Origin: an uncultured bacterium
GTDB taxonomy: Bacteria; Verrucomicrobiota; Kiritimatiellia; CAIKKV01
DNA: 10,745 bases
NCBI GenBank assembly: GCA_903828035.1
Contig: CAIKKV010000401.1
Coordinates: 1 to 10,745 of the forward strand
Reading direction: 5' to 3'
Within the stretch, counting starts at the first letter, position 1, and each line of letters starts with the position of its first letter. This document shows positions 6,559 to 10,745 of the stretch, piece by piece. The position numbers and the translations under genes are program-made. Under the pieces are notes generated by a model. It was not told the DNA's origin and made no database searches. It worked only from the letters and a program-made list of their open reading frames with translations.

Positions 6559-6567
6559 CCCCGCCGC

Positions 6568-7983
6568 TTACCGCAAATTGGCCGGAAGCCGCTTCGCGTG
6601 AGCCTTGAAAAGGGCGTCCGCGAGCTGGTCGATCCGGGCCAACGACAAGCTGGCGGAGGTCAGCGGATCCAGCATCAGCGCCTGCCGGATGTACGTCCGG
6701 CTCCCCTCCAGGATGCCGCGCACCGCCAGATCCTGCACGTTCACATTGGTCCGGATCAGGGCCGCGCAGACGGGCGGCAGCTCGCCCACGGCCGAGGGCC
6801 GCACTCCCTGGCGGTCGACCGTGCAGGGCACCTCCACACAGCAGTCGCCGGGAAGATTGGAAATCAGGGCGCCGCCCCGGTTGTGCACGTTGCCGTTGAA
6901 GACATACGGCTGGCCGGTCACCAGTCCATTGATGATGCGGCTGGCATATTCGTGGCTCGGCTTGTACGGCAGGACGGCCATCGCCTGGCCCGCCTTGACC
7001 TCCCGCCGCAGCGCCCGGTAGGCGGAGTCCTGCCTGCGGCAGGTTTCCAGATAGCTCAGGACGCGCAGATGACACCGCTTGACCTCGGCTTCATGCTTGA
7101 GGAAGTAGGGGGTGTATTCGGCCGTGTGGCCGCTCGTCTCCGTCATGAAAAAGCCGAGCCGGCGGAACAGGTCGAACCGGACCGGGTCGCACCGCCAGAG
7201 GTGCGGCATTTCCATGGCCTTGCGGAGGAGCGGATAGAGATCGCGCCCCGCGGATTCGAAGCGGAGGAAAAAGGCCATGTGGTTGATCCCGGCGCACGTG
7301 TAGCTGAGCTCCGGATCGTCGCCCCGCGCCATCCAGTCCAGCCACTCCCGGACGCGGACGGGGTCGTCATAGTCCCGCTTGAAATGGCGCAAGACGGCGT
7401 CCGGCGGCTCCGACGCCATGATCGTGATCATGCGCATGGTCAGCGCCGTGTTCACCACGCCGTGGCACAGGCCGACGTGCCGGATGCGGGTCGCCCGCTC
7501 GACCGCCAGGCAGTGCATGGCCATCGGATTGCTGTAGTTGAGCAGCAGCGCCTCCGGGCACAGCTCCGCCATGTCCGCGCACAGGCGCAGCAGCTCGGGA
7601 ACGCCCCGGATGGCGCGGAAAATGCCGCCCGGGCCGAGGGTGTCCCCCACCGTCTGGGCCACGCCGAACCGCAGCGGCACCTTCAAGTCGACCCGCGTGG
7701 CCTCGACGCCGCCCACCCCGATGGCGCTGATGACCACATCCGCCCCGTCCAGCGCCCGGCGCCGGTCGGTCGTGGCCGTGATCCGGCCCGTCGCCTTGAA
7801 CTGGGCCGACAGGATGCGCGTCATGTCCAGCGCCGTGGCCAGCCGGTCCCGGTCGAGGTCCACCAGCCGCAGCTCCGCGTCGCGCAGCGCGTCATGCCAG
7901 AGGATGTCGGCAATGACGTTTCGGCTGAACACCGTCGAGCCCGCCCCGATGAACGCAATCTTCACGCCCCGGCCTCGAGTCAT
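6568..7983 (-). CDS. Glycoside hydrolase family 4 (MelA-like alpha-galactosidase/glucosidase)
   Basis: The protein has 471 residues. GH4 enzymes are NAD- and Mn-dependent glycosidases that oxidise the sugar at C3 and cleave by elimination. The N-terminal NAD site is IAFIGAGSTVFS (about 9-20) with D43 in LVDLD. Also present are GDTLGPGGIFRAIR (113-126), the SNPMAMHCLAVERAT segment (151-165), the metal ligand C173 in GLCHG and metal ligand H235 in AGINHMAFFLRFE. These motifs and the C-terminal SNLPGDCCVEVPC pattern match Escherichia coli MelA and its alpha-galactosidase/alpha-glucosidase relatives; exact specificity is uncertain. The spacing from CHG to INHM is roughly twice that remembered for MelA, which suggests an inserted helix or loop. 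ATG at 7983 starts one residue before the upstream TGA ends (ATGA overlap), with GAGGAAGG upstream, so translation is probably coupled to the isomerase gene. An in-frame ATG at 8244 inside that gene would only add 87 unrelated residues. Confidence 0.93.
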   Translation of the reverse strand: MTRGRGVKIAFIGAGSTVFSRNVIADILWHDALRDAELRLVDLDRDRLATALDMTRILSAQFKATGRITATTDRRRALDGADVVISAIGVGGVEATRVDLKVPLRFGVAQTVGDTLGPGGIFRAIRGVPELLRLCADMAELCPEALLLNYSNPMAMHCLAVERATRIRHVGLCHGVVNTALTMRMITIMASEPPDAVLRHFKRDYDDPVRVREWLDWMARGDDPELSYTCAGINHMAFFLRFESAGRDLYPLLRKAMEMPHLWRCDPVRFDLFRRLGFFMTETSGHTAEYTPYFLKHEAEVKRCHLRVLSYLETCRRQDSAYRALRREVKAGQAMAVLPYKPSHEYASRIINGLVTGQPYVFNGNVHNRGGALISNLPGDCCVEVPCTVDRQGVRPSAVGELPPVCAALIRTNVNVQDLAVRGILEGSRTYIRQALMLDPLTSASLSLARIDQLADALFKAHAKRLPANLR

Positions 7984-8792
7984 GACGCGCCTTCCTCTTT
8001 CATCAGGGATCGGACAAAGGAGACATAATGGGGGAAAGCGATTTCGGGCTCGGCCAGATCGGGCTGCCACTTCTTCTCCCACTCGAAGGAGAGATAGCCG
8101 GCGTAGCGGCCGTCGCGCAGGAGGCGGAGCGCCTTGCGCAAGTCGACCTGCCCCTCGCCCATCAGCGTGCCCCGGATATCCGTTTCCGCCCGGGCGGCAT
8201 CCTTGAAATGCACATGGCTCACATACCGGCCGATGGCTTTCCACGTCGTTTCCGCCGGCTCATAAAAGAAGGTGTTTCCCACATCCCAGCAGGCGCCCAC
8301 GGCCGGATGGTTCACCTGCGCCAGCACCTCGGCCAGGAAGCGCCCCTCGCACCAGTCGTCATGCGTCTCCAGGGCGATCTTCACGCCCATCGACTCGACG
8401 GCGGCGCCCACTTCCCTCAGGCCGGCCGCCACCCGGGCCACGCCCGCTTCCCGCGCGCCCGCCTCGAGCTTCCCGCCAAACACCCGCAGGACCGGGCAGC
8501 CCACATCCTGCGCCAGCTGCGCCATCGCCACGGTGTTGTCAATCTGCTTGCGCCACGCCCCCTCATCGCTCCCCGTGAAATGGGTGTAGCCCATGATGGC
8601 CGCGATGGCCACGCCATGCTTCTTGAAAAGCTCCCGGATCGCGCGCCGGCTCTCCGGCGTTTCGGTCATGCCGATATGCTCGCCCGGCTGCCCCCGCAGC
8701 TCGACGCCCTCGAACCCCATGCGGGCCGCCTCCGCGGCGACCTTTTCCAGATTCCAGGCCGGACAACCCAAGGTGGCAAAAGAAAGTTTCAT
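7980..8792 (-). CDS. Sugar phosphate isomerase/epimerase-like TIM barrel (AP endonuclease 2 fold)
   Basis: The protein has 270 residues, normal for the xylose-isomerase-like TIM barrel family. The likely metal ligands are E142 (ALETHDDW), D170 (CWDVGNTFF), H195 (SHVHFKD) and E237 (SFEWE), placed at the ends of successive strands as expected. The N-terminus MKLSFATLGCPAW and GFEGVELRG are also typical. Family members isomerise or epimerise sugars, act on inosose, or cleave 3-keto-glycosides; this one is not resolvable further. No signal peptide is visible, so it is cytoplasmic. ATG at 8792 follows AAAGGGGGATGGG. It is the first gene of a two-gene unit and overlaps the GH4 gene by four bases (ATGA), suggesting that the two enzymes work on one substrate in sequence. 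Confidence 0.9.
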   Translation of the reverse strand: MKLSFATLGCPAWNLEKVAAEAARMGFEGVELRGQPGEHIGMTETPESRRAIRELFKKHGVAIAAIMGYTHFTGSDEGAWRKQIDNTVAMAQLAQDVGCPVLRVFGGKLEAGAREAGVARVAAGLREVGAAVESMGVKIALETHDDWCEGRFLAEVLAQVNHPAVGACWDVGNTFFYEPAETTWKAIGRYVSHVHFKDAARAETDIRGTLMGEGQVDLRKALRLLRDGRYAGYLSFEWEKKWQPDLAEPEIAFPHYVSFVRSLMKEEGAS

Positions 8793-8891
8793 CCCATCCC
8801 CCTTTATGTTAGATTCAAACTAGCGTTTAAAAATTATTTCCGTATAATTATATTCTTTTAGGTTTGTTAACAAGCTTTAAAAGGAGCGGTT
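8793..8891. promoter_or_regulatory. AT-rich divergent promoter region of the glycosidase locus
   Basis: In bases 8821-8880 only 13 of 60 are G or C, in sharp contrast with the GC-rich genes around it. It holds TATAATTATA (8843-8852), a perfect palindrome that gives a consensus -10 (TATAAT) on both strands, with expected leaders of roughly 37 bases to the plus-strand ATG and 48 bases to the minus-strand ATG. A second perfect palindrome TTGTTAACAA (8864-8873) lies between it and the plus-strand gene and could be an operator. No good -35 is visible for the plus strand; TTGTTA on the minus strand has a short 15-base spacer. Confidence 0.5.
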
Positions 8892-10745
8892 ATGTTGGCA
8901 CATTGGTCCTGGGACGACAAGGATAAGACGGCGGCAATACACCTGGGCGCCCGCCTGCCGGAATCCCTTTTCGATGCGCACGCGCACCTGTACCGGCAGG
9001 AAGATCTGGGCGAATCCGGCCGATCCACGGCCGATGCCGGGCCCGACGCGGCCGATCTGGCCTGCTGGCGCGGCTCGATGGACAGGCTGGCGGGCCCGGG
9101 CCGGGTGGCCGGCGGACTTTTCTTCCCCTACCCCACGGCCGCCTGCCACGTCGCCAAGGCCAACGCCTTTCTGCTCCGCCAGCTGGAGGCGGCTCCGGAC
9201 TCGCGCGGCCTGATCCTGGTCACGCCCGCCATGACCCGCGCCGAGGCCGAGGTGCTGCTCACGAATAAATCCGTGGTCGGATTCAAGCCCTATCACGTTT
9301 TCAGCCCCCAGGCGCCCACCTTTCAGGCGCCGATCGGCTCCTACCTGCCCGAATGGGCCTGGGAGCTGGCCCATGAGCGCGGGCTGCTCATCACGCTGCA
9401 CCTGGTGCGCGACCGCGCGCTGGCCGATCCGGATAACCAGCGCGAAATCCTCGCGTTCGCCACCCGCTACCCGAACGCCAAGCTGGTCCTCGCCCATGCC
9501 GCCCGCGGGTTCCACGCGCCCAACACGGTCTCCGCCATCGGCGCGCTGCGGGACCTGCAAAACGTCTGGTTCGACGCCTCGGGCATCTGCGAATCCCAGG
9601 CGCTGACGGCCATTCTCGACGCCTTCGGCCCGCGCCGCCTGCTCTGGGGCAGCGACTTCCCCATCAGCGAGCGCCGCGGCAAATGCGTGAGCGTGGGCGA
9701 CAACTTCGCCTGGATCAATCCGGAGCGGGTCGATGAGCCCGCCGGCTCCCCCGCCGTCCACCCCTACTCCGTGGGCCTCGAGAACCTTCGCGCCGTGCTC
9801 GAGGCGGCCGACGCCCTGAGCCTGAACGGCGACGACCTCCGGGATATCTTCGGCGACAACGCCCGCCGGCTGCTGGGCCTGCTGAAGGAATCCGGCACCG
9901 CGGCGCAGGACCTCTACCAGCACGCCAAGAAGCGCATCCCCCTCGGCGTCCACCTGCTCAGCAAGCGCCCCGAAATGTTCGCTCCGGACCAGTGGCCGCC
10001 CTATTTCCGCGAGGCGCGCGGCTGCGAGGTCTGGGACCTGGACGGCCGGCACTACTACGACTTCTCCATCAACGGCATCGGGGCCAACCTGCTGGGCTTC
10101 GCCGATCCCGACGTCTCCCGCGCCGTGATCCGGCGGGTCCGCCTGGGCAGCAACAGCACGCTCAATCCGCCCGAGGAAGTGGCGCTGGCCGACCGGCTCT
10201 GCGCCATCCACCCCTGGGCGGAGAAGGTCAAGCTGGCCCGCACGGGCGGCGAGGTGGCCGCCGTCGCCGTGCGCATTGCCCGCGCCACCACGGACCGCTC
10301 CGCCGTGGCCATCTGCGGCTATCACGGCTGGGCCGACTGGTACCTAGCCGCGAACCTGGGCGACACCGACTCCCTGCGCGGCCACCTGCTGCCGGGGCTG
10401 GACCCCTACGGCGTGCCGCGCGAGTTGCGGGGCACGGTCTACCCGTTCGCCTACAACGACCGGGCGGCGCTCTCCCGGATTCTCGCCGAGCAGGGCGGCC
10501 ACCTGGCGGCGGTGGTCATGGAAACCTGCCGCGCGGCCGATCCGGATCCGGGCTTCCTGGAGTTCGTCCGCGCCGAAACCCGGAAGATCGGCGCCCTTCT
10601 CATCTTCGACGAGATCACCATCGGCTGGCGGCTCCACTTCGGCGGCGCCCACCTGCGCTACCACATCCAGCCCGACATGGCGCTCTTCGCCAAGGCCCTC
10701 GGCAACGGCCATCCGATCGCGGCCGTGATCGGCACCGCCGCGGCC
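8892..10745 (+). CDS. Amidohydrolase fused to class III aminotransferase (GSA-aminomutase-like), 3' end outside window
   Basis: There are 618 codons in one open frame, running past the window edge. Residues about 1-330 form an amidohydrolase (Amidohydro_2-type TIM barrel). Likely metal ligands are H30 and H32 (FDAHAHLY), H170 (LITLH), H202 (LVLAHAARGF) and D255 (LLWGSDFP), and the typical domain end is GDNARRLLGL. From about 338 a glutamate-1-semialdehyde-aminomutase-like class III aminotransferase begins (LYQHAKKRIPLGVHLLSKRP), with TGGE (451-454), GYHGW (476-480), cofactor-ring D573 (IFDEITIGWR) and Schiff-base K601 (FAKALGNG). The TGGE-to-GYHGWADWYLAANL pattern resembles aminotransferases of surface-sugar pathways more than haem-type HemL. 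No frame break or stop lies between the two halves. AAGGAG precedes the ATG. It is divergent from the glycosidase unit. The substrate is unknown; sugar hydrolysis or lactone opening plus amination is an inference. Confidence 0.88.
   Translation, partial: MLAHWSWDDKDKTAAIHLGARLPESLFDAHAHLYRQEDLGESGRSTADAGPDAADLACWRGSMDRLAGPGRVAGGLFFPYPTAACHVAKANAFLLRQLEAAPDSRGLILVTPAMTRAEAEVLLTNKSVVGFKPYHVFSPQAPTFQAPIGSYLPEWAWELAHERGLLITLHLVRDRALADPDNQREILAFATRYPNAKLVLAHAARGFHAPNTVSAIGALRDLQNVWFDASGICESQALTAILDAFGPRRLLWGSDFPISERRGKCVSVGDNFAWINPERVDEPAGSPAVHPYSVGLENLRAVLEAADALSLNGDDLRDIFGDNARRLLGLLKESGTAAQDLYQHAKKRIPLGVHLLSKRPEMFAPDQWPPYFREARGCEVWDLDGRHYYDFSINGIGANLLGFADPDVSRAVIRRVRLGSNSTLNPPEEVALADRLCAIHPWAEKVKLARTGGEVAAVAVRIARATTDRSAVAICGYHGWADWYLAANLGDTDSLRGHLLPGLDPYGVPRELRGTVYPFAYNDRAALSRILAEQGGHLAAVVMETCRAADPDPGFLEFVRAETRKIGALLIFDEITIGWRLHFGGAHLRYHIQPDMALFAKALGNGHPIAAVIGTAAA

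Noticed and set aside
6559..6567. Terminator between the convergent FAD monooxygenase and GH4 genes
   Set aside because: Only nine bases separate the stops and no stem followed by a T tract is visible on either strand nearby.
6598..8028. 476-codon plus-strand open frame opposite the GH4 gene
   Set aside because: The minus strand encodes a near full-length GH4 enzyme with conserved ligands; the plus frame has no domain.
7984..8244. N-terminal extension of the GH4 gene to the ATG at 8244
   Set aside because: The added 87 residues are an off-frame reading of the isomerase gene. The ATG at 7983 has its own ribosome site and begins just before the NAD-binding motif.
8877..10325. 482-codon minus-strand open frame opposite the fusion gene
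   Set aside because: It lies opposite intact amidohydrolase and aminotransferase motifs, and its own translation is low-complexity Gly/Ala/Arg/Val without a domain.

Overview
The window is GC-rich DNA from a bacterium with dense, mostly intact genes. It holds nine protein-coding genes, two of them cut by the window edges, and no rRNA, tRNA, CRISPR array or insertion sequence that I can see. The mix of genes (GH4 glycosidase, xylose-isomerase-like TIM barrel, amidohydrolase joined to a class III aminotransferase, cobalamin-type radical SAM protein, YXWGXW-repeat and PRC-barrel envelope or stress proteins) suggests an environmental member of the PVC group, such as Kiritimatiellota, Lentisphaerota or Verrucomicrobiota. 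This placement is an inference from gene content and no marker gene is present; a deltaproteobacterial-type lineage is not excluded.

Left block (1-5142, all on the minus strand; transcription order is high to low coordinate): a secreted YXWGXW-repeat protein with a Pro-rich tail, a tandem PRC-barrel protein, a NarL/FixJ-type response regulator, a small DUF948-like membrane protein, a YtxH-like membrane protein, an intrinsic terminator, and the 5' part of a B12-binding/radical SAM gene. This looks like an envelope or stress module with its own regulator. Two promoter regions in the block share a near-identical element, ATAGGGTMTTTMCC (M = A or C): one lies before the YXWGXW gene and one before the DUF948-like gene. 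The response regulator is an obvious candidate to bind it, but this is untested. The radical SAM gene carries an apparent frameshift after codon 8.

Middle (5143-6558): a 231-base divergent intergenic region, then a plus-strand FAD-dependent monooxygenase of the p-hydroxybenzoate-hydroxylase fold. Its Shine-Dalgarno sequence lies inside a possible hairpin.

Right block (6568-10745): a divergent carbohydrate locus. On the minus strand, a sugar phosphate isomerase/epimerase-like gene overlaps a MelA-like GH4 glycosidase gene by an ATGA junction. On the plus strand, after a very AT-rich shared promoter region, there is one long open frame that fuses a complete amidohydrolase to a glutamate-1-semialdehyde-aminomutase-like class III aminotransferase and runs off the window. 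The enzymes could together process an unusual glycoside or amino sugar, but the substrate cannot be read from the sequence. The amidohydrolase-aminotransferase fusion and the shared promoter motif are the most interesting items.
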